DNA from: an uncultured Campylobacter sp.
Lineage (GTDB): Bacteria; Campylobacterota; Campylobacteria; Campylobacterales; Campylobacteraceae
DNA length: 64,000 nucleotides
Direction: 5' to 3'
Assembly: GCF_963526985.1 (NCBI RefSeq)
Contig: NZ_CAURPW010000002.1
Span: 186,001-250,000 of the forward strand
This document shows positions 1 through 7,668 of this stretch, piece by piece. The notes under the pieces were generated by a model. The model did not search any database. It had not been told where the DNA came from and was given only the letters and a program-made list of their open reading frames with translations. Within the stretch, counting starts at the first letter, position 1. Each line of letters starts with the position of its first letter. Position numbers and translations under genes: made by a program.

Positions 1-214
1 CGATAACTTCGATACCTCGAGCTTTAAATTCGTCGTATCTCTTATCAAACGCGATGATCTCGCTAGGGCAAACGAAGGTAAAGTCCATAGGGTAGAAAAA
101 TACTACCGCACCTTTCTCGCCGATATTTTTATATAGGTTGAAATCATTTACGATTTGATTGCTTCCTAAAACCGCTGCAGCCGTAAAGTCAGGCGCTTTT
201 TTTGTTACTAACAT
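1..214 (-). CDS. ahpC: AhpC/TSA-family 2-Cys peroxiredoxin, partial (3' end outside window)
   Basis: Only the first 71 codons are present and the gene runs off the left edge. The start ATG (complement of 212-214) follows a clear AAGGAG ribosome site. The translation opens MLVTKKAPDF and contains the peroxidatic cysteine motif FTFVCPSE near residue 50, typical of alkyl hydroperoxide reductase subunit C. The family reduces H2O2 and organic peroxides in the cytoplasm. In C. jejuni ahpC is repressed by PerR, and a perR gene lies at 21345-21755 of this window. A palindromic operator-like site and a -10 box lie directly upstream. C. jejuni has ahpC next to fdxA; here a pseudogene and the fabH cluster separate them. 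Confidence 0.93.
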   Translation of the reverse strand, partial: MLVTKKAPDFTAAAVLGSNQIVNDFNLYKNIGEKGAVVFFYPMDFTFVCPSEIIAFDKRYDEFKARGIEVI

Positions 215-247
215 TTTTTCTCCTTAATAATTTTTATTTGTAGCGAA

Positions 248-253
248 ATTATA
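248..253 (-). promoter_or_regulatory. Probable -10 box of ahpC
   Basis: Read on the minus strand this is TATAAT, preceded by GATGA. It lies about 35 bp upstream of the ahpC start, with the AAGGAG ribosome site in between. Campylobacter sigma-70 promoters depend mainly on the -10 element, so this is the best promoter candidate. Confidence 0.5.
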
Positions 254-272
254 TCATCTAAAAATTAAAAAG

Positions 273-287
273 AGATAAATTTTATCT
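273..287. promoter_or_regulatory. PerR/Fur-like 7-1-7 operator palindrome upstream of ahpC
   Basis: The sequence is AGATAAA, one T, TTTATCT: a perfect 7-1-7 inverted repeat, the spacing used by Fur/PerR-family boxes. It covers the position of the -35 region relative to the -10 at 248-253, where a bound repressor would block transcription. PerR control of ahpC is established in C. jejuni; binding here is inferred. Confidence 0.5.
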
Positions 288-474
288 TTTGCAATGTTTC
301 AAATTTTACTCCGAGGTCAAAACGCCGCTTTAATATACGATATTTGGCGTTTGTCTACTAAATTTAACGCTAGGCCAGGGTAAGCATAAAGCGTCCGTAG
401 TTTAACTTACGGTTTATTTTTGTAGATTTATTTTCGCGCGTCATGATTTTGTCTGGTATTTGCGGTGGCGCTTT

Positions 475-1499
475 TTAGTCTAGCGCCTTTGTCCACGCAT
501 TTAAACCGCAAACTAGTAACTTGATTGATTTATCGCCTGACCGACTTTTTATCCCGTATAATGTCGCATAAAAACCTAAATTTTAAGCTACTTATGAAGT
601 TGTATTTTCCTTTAGAAGGCGCGCAGTGGTCTTTTACGGCACGGCGATAGCTAGCTTGGTTTGAGGCGTGAGTTTTGGATTTTTAGACGCAGCGAGCTTC
701 GTCTATCTTCGCGCGCCCATAAAAGTAAAGCAAGGACCTTTAACGACGCCTGAGTTTTTTAGCAAAGATGCAGATACCGATGCCTTTAAAATATATCGGT
801 AAAATATTTGCTAAATTTGGCGTAATCTACTTCTTTGTCAAGATCCGTAAGTTCCCGGTTTAGCTTTACGCAGCCGTTATTGTCCAAAACGACCTCTATA
901 GCCGCAGCGCAAAATTTGCCGCTAGGGCGTTTATATATGCTCCGCGCAAACTGCCAGTTAATACTACGGCTAACGCTTATCGGTTGCATATTTAAGCGGC
1001 AGACTGTCTTAATAAAAGCGCAGTCTCTATCTCGTCTTGAGCTTGCATGCTGATAAAATTTTGATATTCGTTTTTAGTCGGTTGCAGTATAACCAACATT
1101 TGCGATTTAAAATCGCTCGGTAAATTGCCATTCGCTTTTTTGTTAATTTTAGTATCTAGCGCAGGTAGCGTTTCGATACTAATTTTGCTCGAAATTGCTG
1201 GATATTTTTCTTGAAAATTATTTTATCTGGGTCTCTAAAAAACAAGTCGCTCCGTTTTGCGGTCTATTGCCGATACGGCAATAATTTACTCTAGGTTAAA
1301 TTTATCGGATACAAACTGTGCTAGATGCTCGTGGTAACTGTTGTTCGTATTGCTGCCTAGACCCGGAACTATGAAGACTATGGCTTTAACCGGTCCTCTG
1401 TCGTCGCAATATAGTTTAAACTCAAGCATAGACTCTCGTTTGATATTTAGCTCTACATCGTCGCAAGAAAAAAATTTTGTAAATTTTATTTACTATCAT
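475..1499 (-). pseudogene. Degenerate DUF2920 ('617 family')-like gene
   Basis: No intact frame crosses this stretch, but its minus-strand translation keeps a recognisable protein scattered over frames. It starts at an ATG (1499) reading MIVNKIYKI, shifts frame to a stretch with CDDVELNIKRES and KAIVFIVPGLGSNTNNSY, then stops. Later pieces include LQPTKNEYQNF followed by a MQAQDEIETALL stretch, then AIEVVLDNNG, and near the 3' end NLGFYATLYGIKS and VCGLNAWTKALD. The order and wording match my memory of Campylobacter DUF2920 proteins, which look like alpha/beta hydrolases and often sit near flagellar glycosylation genes. At least four frameshifts or stops are needed, so it is not functional. 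The family call is from memory. Confidence 0.6.
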
Positions 1500-1657
1500 G
1501 TCGTAGCCCTTGGAAAAATAATTTGTTTATCGTATTCGTATTCGGCTAATTTTAGAAGGGTTGTAGTTACGATAGAGTAAAATTTAAAAATTTATTTAAG
1601 TAAATTACCGTTATTTAGAATAACCTAAATTTACAAAAATTATCGCATTTGTAAAAA

Positions 1658-2617
1658 TTATCTTTTGTAGTCTTCGCCGCCGAATTTGAGTAAAGCCGAG
1701 CCCCAAGTAAAGCCGCCTCCAAAAGCATCCAATAAAATCAAATCGCCATTTTTAAGCCTACCGGCCTCATAAGCGTCGTTCATTGCCATCGGTATGGAAG
1801 CCGAGCTAGTGTTACCGTATTTTCCGACGGTTACTACGCATTGTTCGTCTGAAAGATTTAAACGTTGTTTAACCGCTTCGATAATGCGCAAATTTGCCTG
1901 ATGCGGGATAAAAAGGTCGATTTTGTCGCTGGGGATTTTATTTTTTTCTAAAATTTCTACGACGTCTTTGGTTAATGTTTGAACCGCGACTTTAAAAACT
2001 TCGTTACCGGACATTTTAATAAATTTTTCTTCGCCGCCCGGCGTGATAAGCAGCTCGGCATAGTTGCCGTCGGCTGCGGTATGCACGTCTATAATCTCAT
2101 TTTTACTATCGGCGCTTACGACTGCCGCGCCAGCTCCGTCGCCAAATAGTATACAAGTCGTCCTATCCGCCCAATCTATTATTTTACTTAGTTTTTCGGC
2201 TCCGATTATGAGTATATTTTTTTTACTGCCGCTTTCTATTAGAGATTTAGCAAGTTCAAGCAAATAGATAAAACCGGTACAAGCTGCGCTTATATCAAAC
2301 ATCGTAACAGAGTTTATGCCCAAATTTTTAGCGATTTTGCAGGCGGTCGAGGGCATGCAAAAATGATCGGGAGAGATAGTCGCGCAAATGACGGCATCAA
2401 TATCTTTTGCTCTCAGATTTGCTCTTTCGATCGCCAACTTCGCCGCCTTTGTTCCCAAGTCGCTAGTATCTTCATCCTGCGCTATTCGCCTTTGCTTAAT
2501 ACCCGTTCGTTTAGTTATCCATTCGTCGCTTGTTTCTACCATTTTTTCAAGATCTAAATTCGTTAAAATTTTAGCAGGGGCATATGCAGCTATGGATATT
2601 AATGAGGCTTTTGGCAT
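1658..2617 (-). CDS. fabH: Beta-ketoacyl-ACP synthase III
   Basis: FabH condenses acetyl-CoA with malonyl-ACP to start type II fatty acid synthesis in the cytoplasm. The 319-residue product has the usual length. The catalytic triad is visible: Cys113 in DISAACTGF, His239 in FIPHQANLR and Asn269 in GKYGNTSSA. The C-terminal GGGFTWGSAL motif is also typical. It lies 18 bp downstream of plsX in the conserved order yceD-rpmF-plsX-fabH, which ties initiation of fatty acid and phospholipid synthesis to ribosomal protein L32. Nothing is missing. Confidence 0.97.
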   Translation of the reverse strand: MPKASLISIAAYAPAKILTNLDLEKMVETSDEWITKRTGIKQRRIAQDEDTSDLGTKAAKLAIERANLRAKDIDAVICATISPDHFCMPSTACKIAKNLGINSVTMFDISAACTGFIYLLELAKSLIESGSKKNILIIGAEKLSKIIDWADRTTCILFGDGAGAAVVSADSKNEIIDVHTAADGNYAELLITPGGEEKFIKMSGNEVFKVAVQTLTKDVVEILEKNKIPSDKIDLFIPHQANLRIIEAVKQRLNLSDEQCVVTVGKYGNTSSASIPMAMNDAYEAGRLKNGDLILLDAFGGGFTWGSALLKFGGEDYKR

Positions 2618-2635
2618 TTATATTAACCTTGTATT

Positions 2636-3625
2636 TTATTTGGCAAAGCGTGAAAGCTCGTCTTCGATAACTTTATTTATATTAGAATCTGCGAAATTTA
2701 ATGCTTGAAATATCGCATTTTTGATAGCTTTAGGAGTACTTTTTCCGTGACTGATTATGACGCAACCGTCTACGCCTAACAGCGGCGCCCCGCCGTATTC
2801 ATCGTAGTCGACTTGCTGCTTTAAAGTCTTAAAAACTTTTTTCATGAGAAGCGAACCGGCAATTGCTACGGGAGATTTTTTAACGTGTTTTTTGATAATC
2901 TTGCTGATTGCATCGGCTACGCCTTCGCTAGTTTTTAGCAAAATATTTCCTACGAATCCGTCGCAAACTATGACATCGACGCTTCCATCAAAGACTTGAT
3001 TGCCTTCGGCATTGCCTACGAAACTATCAAGTTTTGAAATCATCGCAAAGGCTTCCTTGGTAACATCATTGCCTTTACACTCTTCTTCGCCGTTTGATAA
3101 AAGCGCTACCTTAGGCGACTCTATTTTTAAAATTTCCTTTGCGTAAGCTTCGCCCATTACCGCAAACTGAAACAAATGTTCCGGCCTACAGTCTACGTTT
3201 GCGCCGACGTCCAAAACTAGAGTTTTACCGCCGGTAACATTTGGCATCAACGTCGCAATAGCCGGACGCGAAACATTTTTTAGGCGTCCGACTCGAAGCG
3301 TGGCAAGGCTCATCGTGGCTCCGCTGTGTCCAGCAGAAACTACGGCCTTGGTTTGTTTATTTTTAAGTAGCTCTATAGCCTTAAAAATACTACTTTCCTT
3401 TCGCTTTAACGCGTCAGTGGCGCCATCGCTCATAGAAACAATCTCGTCGGCTTGAATAAATTTTACATATTGTTTTAAATTTTGCGGGACGAGACTTTCC
3501 AAGATTTTCGTATCGCCTACCAAGATAGCTTCAAATTTTACTTCTTTTAAAGCTTCGATCACGCCGCCGATAATAGGCTGCGGACCGAAGTCGCCGCCCA
3601 TCGCGTCAATGCAAATGCTGGTCAT
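2636..3625 (-). CDS. plsX: Phosphate acyltransferase PlsX
   Basis: PlsX converts acyl-ACP to acyl-phosphate for glycerol-3-phosphate acylation, at the cytoplasmic face of the membrane. The N-terminal motif IDAMGGDFGP and the GKTLVLDVGANVDC and CDGFVGN segments are characteristic, and about 330 residues is the usual length. An in-frame TTG at 3634 overlaps the rpmF stop, but the ATG at 3625 gives the conserved start MTSICIDAMGGD and better spacing from GGAGAG, so I place the start there. It is probably translationally coupled to rpmF and followed by fabH. Confidence 0.95.
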   Translation of the reverse strand: MTSICIDAMGGDFGPQPIIGGVIEALKEVKFEAILVGDTKILESLVPQNLKQYVKFIQADEIVSMSDGATDALKRKESSIFKAIELLKNKQTKAVVSAGHSGATMSLATLRVGRLKNVSRPAIATLMPNVTGGKTLVLDVGANVDCRPEHLFQFAVMGEAYAKEILKIESPKVALLSNGEEECKGNDVTKEAFAMISKLDSFVGNAEGNQVFDGSVDVIVCDGFVGNILLKTSEGVADAISKIIKKHVKKSPVAIAGSLLMKKVFKTLKQQVDYDEYGGAPLLGVDGCVIISHGKSTPKAIKNAIFQALNFADSNINKVIEDELSRFAK

Positions 3626-3630
3626 TTGTA

Positions 3631-3777
3631 TCAATACTCTCCGGTAGTTTTATTTACGCGGTGAGGCATTTTCCATGAGCCGTCTTTATCTTTTACGGGA
3701 ATAGGAAGCGTTACTTTGTAGTGTGTTCTTCTCTTTGCCGCACGAGTATGACTTACTCTTCGTTTAGGTACTGCCAT
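3631..3777 (-). CDS. rpmF: 50S ribosomal protein L32
   Basis: This 48-residue gene is found by reading the minus strand. It begins MAVPKRRVSHTRAAKRR and ends NKTTGEY, typical of the short bacterial L32. A GGAG ribosome site precedes the ATG. There is no zinc-binding cysteine set, as in the cysteine-free L32 type. It sits between yceD and plsX, the classic arrangement, and its end abuts plsX so closely that the two are likely translated together. Confidence 0.95.
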   Translation of the reverse strand: MAVPKRRVSHTRAAKRRTHYKVTLPIPVKDKDGSWKMPHRVNKTTGEY

Positions 3778-3788
3778 TTTATTCTCCT

Positions 3789-4145
3789 TTATAGATTTTT
3801 ACATTTTTCACAATAAAAATAATCGCTTTTAAAAGCTTCTATTTCACTTGTTAATACTTCTTCCAAATTTATAAAACCGTCGAAAAACTCAACTACATCG
3901 TCGAGGTTTTCTTCTTCATCTTTATAAATTCCGTCGCTTAATATCAAATTTACATCTTCATCAAGCTTTAAATTTATATCTTCGCCGCATCGGTCGCAGT
4001 TGTGAGCTATCTCGCCTACGATTTTACCTTTGCAACTAACCAAATTTTGGTTTATTTTTCCTAGTTCGCCGTTAAAAATCAGTCCGTCCGAGTTTAACTC
4101 AAACGGCATTTGATTGTTTGCGATTTTGGCGAAAGATATTTTCAA
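3789..4145 (-). CDS. YceD/DUF177 family protein
   Basis: This 118-residue acidic protein matches the DUF177 (YceD) family by position directly upstream of rpmF and by two cysteine pairs, CDRC near residue 51 and CEKC near the C-terminus, with runs of Asp/Glu between. YceD-type proteins have been linked to 23S rRNA processing or ribosome assembly. The function here is inferred from family and context. The gene is 11 bp upstream of rpmF and 14 bp downstream of ndk, so ndk-yceD-rpmF-plsX-fabH could be one transcript. Confidence 0.8.
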   Translation of the reverse strand: MKISFAKIANNQMPFELNSDGLIFNGELGKINQNLVSCKGKIVGEIAHNCDRCGEDINLKLDEDVNLILSDGIYKDEEENLDDVVEFFDGFINLEEVLTSEIEAFKSDYFYCEKCKNL

Positions 4146-4159
4146 AATTTAACCTAAAT

Positions 4160-4573
4160 TTAGCAAATTTCTCTTGTCGCAAAGAAAAACGCAATCTCGT
4201 TTTTAGCGTTTTCTAGGCTGTCACTACCGTGAACGGCGTTTGCGTCGATACTCTCGGCAAAGTCGGCTCTTATTGTGCCAGGTTTTGCTTCTTTCGGATT
4301 GGTCGCACCCATTAGATCACGGTTTTTAGCTACCGCATCGTCGCCCTCAAGAACCATAACTACGACCGGTCCGCTCACCATAAAATCAACCAAATCATTG
4401 AAGAAAGGTCTATCTTTGTGAACTGCGTAGAAAGCTTTTGCGTCGCATTTGCTTAGTTTGACTTTTTTCATAGCGGCGATTCTTAGTCCGTTACTTTCGA
4501 ATCTATCCACGATTTTTCCGATAACGCCCTTTTTTACGGCATCAGGCTTAATAATAGAAAGCGTTTGCTGCAT
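4160..4573 (-). CDS. ndk: Nucleoside diphosphate kinase
   Basis: Ndk equilibrates nucleoside di- and triphosphates through a phosphohistidine. The 137-residue sequence starts QQTLSIIKPDAVKKG and carries the active-site His115 in NAVHGSDS, with the RPFF and GPVVVMVLEG motifs in order. Length and motifs are standard. A GGAAA ribosome site lies before the ATG. fdxA follows upstream on the same strand, with its own terminator between them. Confidence 0.97.
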   Translation of the reverse strand: MQQTLSIIKPDAVKKGVIGKIVDRFESNGLRIAAMKKVKLSKCDAKAFYAVHKDRPFFNDLVDFMVSGPVVVMVLEGDDAVAKNRDLMGATNPKEAKPGTIRADFAESIDANAVHGSDSLENAKNEIAFFFATREIC

Positions 4574-4638
4574 AAAATTTCCTTTTTGTGATTTTTATAA
4601 GGCGGTGATTATATCAAAAAAAAATTAAAATTCAAAAT

Positions 4639-4657
4639 AAGCCCAAAATGCGGGCTT
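4639..4657 (-). terminator. Intrinsic terminator after fdxA
   Basis: Read on the minus strand: AAGCCC, a 7-nt loop, GGGCTT, then ATTTTGAATTTT. The perfect 6-bp GC-rich stem and T-rich tail lie just after the fdxA stop and before ndk, so fdxA is probably monocistronic. Confidence 0.65.
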
Positions 4658-4661
4658 AAAT

Positions 4662-4946
4662 TTATTGTATTACCGCGGTTGAGCCCATGCGCATATCGGC
4701 GGTTATCTCGGCGCGAGAAGGCTGTCCTGCATAAGGAGCGTCCCAAACGATACAACCGTCGGTAGGACAGGCTGAGGCGCATGCAGGTTCGTCGTTAAAT
4801 CCTACACACTCTACGCATTTATCTGCATAGACATAGTATGCGTCCTCTCCAGTCGGGTTATCTGCGTCGTCTACGATAGCGTTTGTCGGGCACTCGTCGA
4901 TACAAGAGCCGCAGCTTATGCAAATATCTGTTATTTTTACTGCCAT
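4662..4946 (-). CDS. fdxA: 2[4Fe-4S] ferredoxin
   Basis: A small electron carrier of 94 residues. The first cluster ligands are in CISCGSCIDECP (residues 9-20). The second set is in CVECVG followed by ACASACP, with an insertion of a few residues between the first two cysteines of the second motif, as in YfhL/Alvin-type ferredoxins. In C. jejuni the equivalent gene lies next to ahpC and is linked to oxidative stress and iron response. Here it stands alone between a terminator and a long upstream gap holding an inverted repeat (4979-5007). Confidence 0.9.
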   Translation of the reverse strand: MAVKITDICISCGSCIDECPTNAIVDDADNPTGEDAYYVYADKCVECVGFNDEPACASACPTDGCIVWDAPYAGQPSRAEITADMRMGSTAVIQ

Positions 4947-4978
4947 TTTTTATCCTTTTAACTAAAATTTTTCGCAAG

Positions 4979-5007
4979 AATATCAAAAGCTAAGTAAATT
5001 TGATATT
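4979..5007. promoter_or_regulatory. Operator-like inverted repeat upstream of fdxA
   Basis: AATATCAAA, an 11-bp spacer, then TTTGATATT: perfect 9-bp arms about 33 bp upstream of the fdxA start codon. This is where the promoter should be, and the minus-strand TTTTGATATTC could serve as an extended -10. It may be a regulator binding site or a hairpin in the leader; the regulator is unknown. Confidence 0.4.
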
Positions 5008-5526
5008 AAATTAACCAAAAATACCGCAAAAACTAACGCAATAAAAGAGCAGCGCATAAAAAACTATCGGTGTAATTTACTTGCGACAAAAAGCTACAAA
5101 AACTTAATCTTAATCTACAAATCGAATTTACAAATTATGCGCTAATTGCTATAAATGCCGCGTTTATCTTAAATGCGGCGGTAAAGCTCAAACCACGAAA
5201 ATAAAGTTTTACATCGTATTTTTAATTTTACGAAAATAGCCGAATACGGCGTTCTGCTATGAGTTTCAGCGGTAAAATTTAAGGCTAAATTTACGGATTT
5301 ACCTTCAAATTTGGGTGCAAAAAAGTCAAGGCGAAGTATCGCGAGATGGATTTTTACTTCGCTATGCTCGTAACGCTAAATAGAGAAAGGGCTTTGCCTC
5401 CCTTACGGTCGCAACTGCAAGCAGAAGCGACGTAAAAATTTAGCGTAGCTGGACAAGTAGTCCGCCGAGCTAAATTTTTACTAGCTCCGTTAAAGACGCT
5501 CGCGAGACAAGCCGCTTCAAGCAAAG
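5008..5526. repeat. Non-coding gap with a dispersed structured repeat (copy A)
   Basis: No gene is seen in this gap. From about 5311 to 5510 it holds a repeat whose reverse complement recurs at 20549-20690. The core is a hairpin: GTAAAAATTTAGC (5432-5444) pairs with GCTAAATTTTTAC (5469-5481), with an inner GGAC/GTCC stem (5451-5463). A second repeat unit (5389-5424) related to 56249-56380 is nested inside this copy. Confidence 0.7.
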
Positions 5527-6630
5527 TTATTGTGCTATCGCGCTTTGCTTTGCTTTATCCTTCGTATCTACCCAGATATTCGGCACCGCTCCGCCAGGCG
5601 TTAAAAATATCTTCGCGTCGTTGTTTTCGCGTAGCGCCTCGTTAAATTTACCCTGCGTCTCGATCTGTTTTAAATTTAGCAAATTTTGATCGAGGCTTTT
5701 TGCAACCTCTTTGTTTGCGTAGGCTTGCGCGTCGGCTTCTATCTTAGCAGCGTCCGCACGACCCTGAGCCTCGATGATAGCGGCCTTTGCCGTACCTTCT
5801 GCGAGGGCTGCTTTTTTGAGCGCCTCTTGATTTGCGCGCTCTACTTCGTATTTAGTTCGCTCGGCCTCTTGCTTAGCGATTTGTACGCGCTCGATCTGCT
5901 CTTTTACCTTTTCAGGCAAGATAATCTCGCGTAGCTGCACGGTTAGCAGCTCGACGGGTTTATTCGGTTGCGCGTCGATATCCTTGCGGATACCCTCGTC
6001 GATAGCCGTGGCTAGGTCGTTTCGCTTCGTCGGAAGCTCCTCGGCGGTGTATTTACCCGCGATACTGCGCACAACGTCGCGCACGACTGGATCTACGATC
6101 TTGTTTTCCCAGCTAAGGCCCCAAGACGCGATCGTTTGAGGCGCATTTTCTGGATTTAAGCGGTACTGCACGGTAATGTCGATGCTGACGGGCAAGTTTC
6201 TCGCGTCCAAAACGGAGATCGAGTTTTTGCGGATGATGCCGGCTTGAGCCTGCGCGCCGTACTTTTGCGCCGCTTCGCCCATATCTTCGCCCGACGTGTA
6301 GTTGATGAGGCGTACGCGCGTATCGACCACGATGACTTTTTGCAAAAACGGGATAAAGAAGTGTAGTCCCGGCTGCATCGGAGACGGGTCGTATTTACCG
6401 GCGGTCGCCTTGATGCCCACTTCGCCGGAGTTTATCACTACAAAAGGCTGCGTGAGCGCGATCACGGCCACTATCGCGATGATAACGTAGGCAAAGCCAG
6501 AAATTTTGCCAAAACCTTTAAAATCAGGCGTTTTAAAATTTACTTTCGGCCCTTTGCTCTCGCCGCCGTTATCGTCTCCGCCGCCGGAGCCGCGTTTTTT
6601 ATTAAAATAATCATTTAAATCCGCTGGCAT
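5527..6630 (-). CDS. SPFH/band-7 (prohibitin-like) membrane protein
   Basis: A 367-residue protein with a glycine- and charge-rich N-terminus, one transmembrane segment at about residues 46-68 (FAYVIIAIVAVIALTQPFVVI), then an SPFH domain and a long alanine/glutamate-rich coiled coil (about 240-320). This is the layout of prohibitin-like proteins that form membrane rings and often regulate FtsH-type proteolysis or membrane organisation. C. jejuni carries a similar gene beside ilvE, and here ilvE lies 8 bp upstream, so the two are probably cotranscribed. The substrate or partner cannot be told from sequence. Confidence 0.85.
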   Translation of the reverse strand: MPADLNDYFNKKRGSGGGDDNGGESKGPKVNFKTPDFKGFGKISGFAYVIIAIVAVIALTQPFVVINSGEVGIKATAGKYDPSPMQPGLHFFIPFLQKVIVVDTRVRLINYTSGEDMGEAAQKYGAQAQAGIIRKNSISVLDARNLPVSIDITVQYRLNPENAPQTIASWGLSWENKIVDPVVRDVVRSIAGKYTAEELPTKRNDLATAIDEGIRKDIDAQPNKPVELLTVQLREIILPEKVKEQIERVQIAKQEAERTKYEVERANQEALKKAALAEGTAKAAIIEAQGRADAAKIEADAQAYANKEVAKSLDQNLLNLKQIETQGKFNEALRENNDAKIFLTPGGAVPNIWVDTKDKAKQSAIAQ

Positions 6631-6638
6631 TTCGTTCC

Positions 6639-7553
6639 TTAAATATAAGTTAGCATCGAGGCGTATTTCGGATTGCGTCCGTAAACTACGTCAAAATACG
6701 CGTCTTGTAGGCGTTTAGTTACCGCTCCGCGCTCGCCCGCGCCGATAACGCGGTTGTCGATATCGCTTATCGGGGTGACCTCGGCCGCCGTACCCGTGAA
6801 AAAAGCCTCGTCCGCAGTATATGCGCGGTCGCGAGTGATGCGCTCTCTGCGCACTTCGATGTCTAGATCGCGAGCGATTTTGATGACGGTGTCTTGCGTG
6901 ATGCTAGCTAGGCTGCTGTCGTTTGGAGGAGTGATTAGCGCGCCGTTTTCCACGATAAAAAAGCACTCGCCCGGCCCCTCTGAGATGTAGCCCTCGCTAT
7001 CAAGCAGCAGCGCCTCGTCGTAGCCTGCCTCTTTGGCTTCGTAGTTTGCCATTTGCGAGCAGAGGTAGTTCGAGCTTGATTTCGCGCGGCTCATTTGACC
7101 GCCGACGTTTAGTTTGGCAAAGCTTGAAATTTTCACGCGGATGCCCTTTTTTAGCCCCTCTTCGCCTAGATACGCGCCCCACTCCCACGCCGCGATTGCG
7201 GTATTTACCGGAGCTTTAGTGTGAGCTAGACCCATCACGCCGTAGCCTAGGTAAACGATCGGGCGCAGATAGACGTTTGATTTAAATTTATTTGCGCGAA
7301 GTAGCTCGACCTGCGCGTCTTCAAGCTCTTTTTGCGTGTATTTGACGTTTAGGATCGTCATTTTGGCTGATTTTAGTAGGCGCGCGGTGTGATCGCTAAG
7401 GCGAAATACCGCTAAGCCCTTATCCGTCATGTAGGCTCTCGTGCCCTCAAATACGGCGTTTGCGTAGTGAAGCGAGTGAGTTAAGACGTGGACTTTAGCG
7501 TCCTCCCATTTGACTAATTTTCCATCCATCCAGATAAATTCGGAAGGGTTCAT
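6639..7553 (-). CDS. ilvE: Branched-chain amino acid aminotransferase
   Basis: PLP enzyme for the last step of leucine, isoleucine and valine synthesis. The 304-residue length is standard for fold-type IV BCATs. The Schiff-base lysine is probably K158 in SRAKSSSNYL, and the GYDEALLLDSEGYISEGPGE segment is the conserved cofactor-binding stretch. It starts MNPSEFIWMDGK with a GGAT ribosome site. In C. jejuni the next genes beyond ilvE are a tautomerase and bcp; here about 12 kb of accessory genes intervene. Confidence 0.95.
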   Translation of the reverse strand: MNPSEFIWMDGKLVKWEDAKVHVLTHSLHYANAVFEGTRAYMTDKGLAVFRLSDHTARLLKSAKMTILNVKYTQKELEDAQVELLRANKFKSNVYLRPIVYLGYGVMGLAHTKAPVNTAIAAWEWGAYLGEEGLKKGIRVKISSFAKLNVGGQMSRAKSSSNYLCSQMANYEAKEAGYDEALLLDSEGYISEGPGECFFIVENGALITPPNDSSLASITQDTVIKIARDLDIEVRRERITRDRAYTADEAFFTGTAAEVTPISDIDNRVIGAGERGAVTKRLQDAYFDVVYGRNPKYASMLTYI

Positions 7554-7647
7554 TTGGCATCCTTTTTTATAAAATTTGCTGAGTGTAGCTAAAATTTCTT
7601 TAAAATTTTGTAATGTTTAAGATTTGGGCTTAAAATTTTGAGTTTTC

Positions 7648-7664
7648 GGGGTAAATTTTACCCC
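7648..7664 (-). terminator. Weak hairpin after the 7669-8508 gene
   Basis: GGGGTAAA and TTTACCCC form a perfect 8-bp stem with a 1-nt centre, immediately after the stop codon. The following minus-strand tail is only partly T-rich, so termination is uncertain. Confidence 0.35.
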
Positions 7665-7668
7665 AAAT

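Noticed and set aside
835..1053. Plus-strand frame of 72 codons
   Set aside because: Also antisense to the same pseudogene; no ribosome site or protein features.
1341..1580. Plus-strand frame of 79 codons
   Set aside because: It is the antisense of the decayed DUF2920-like gene, whose minus-strand pieces make protein sense.
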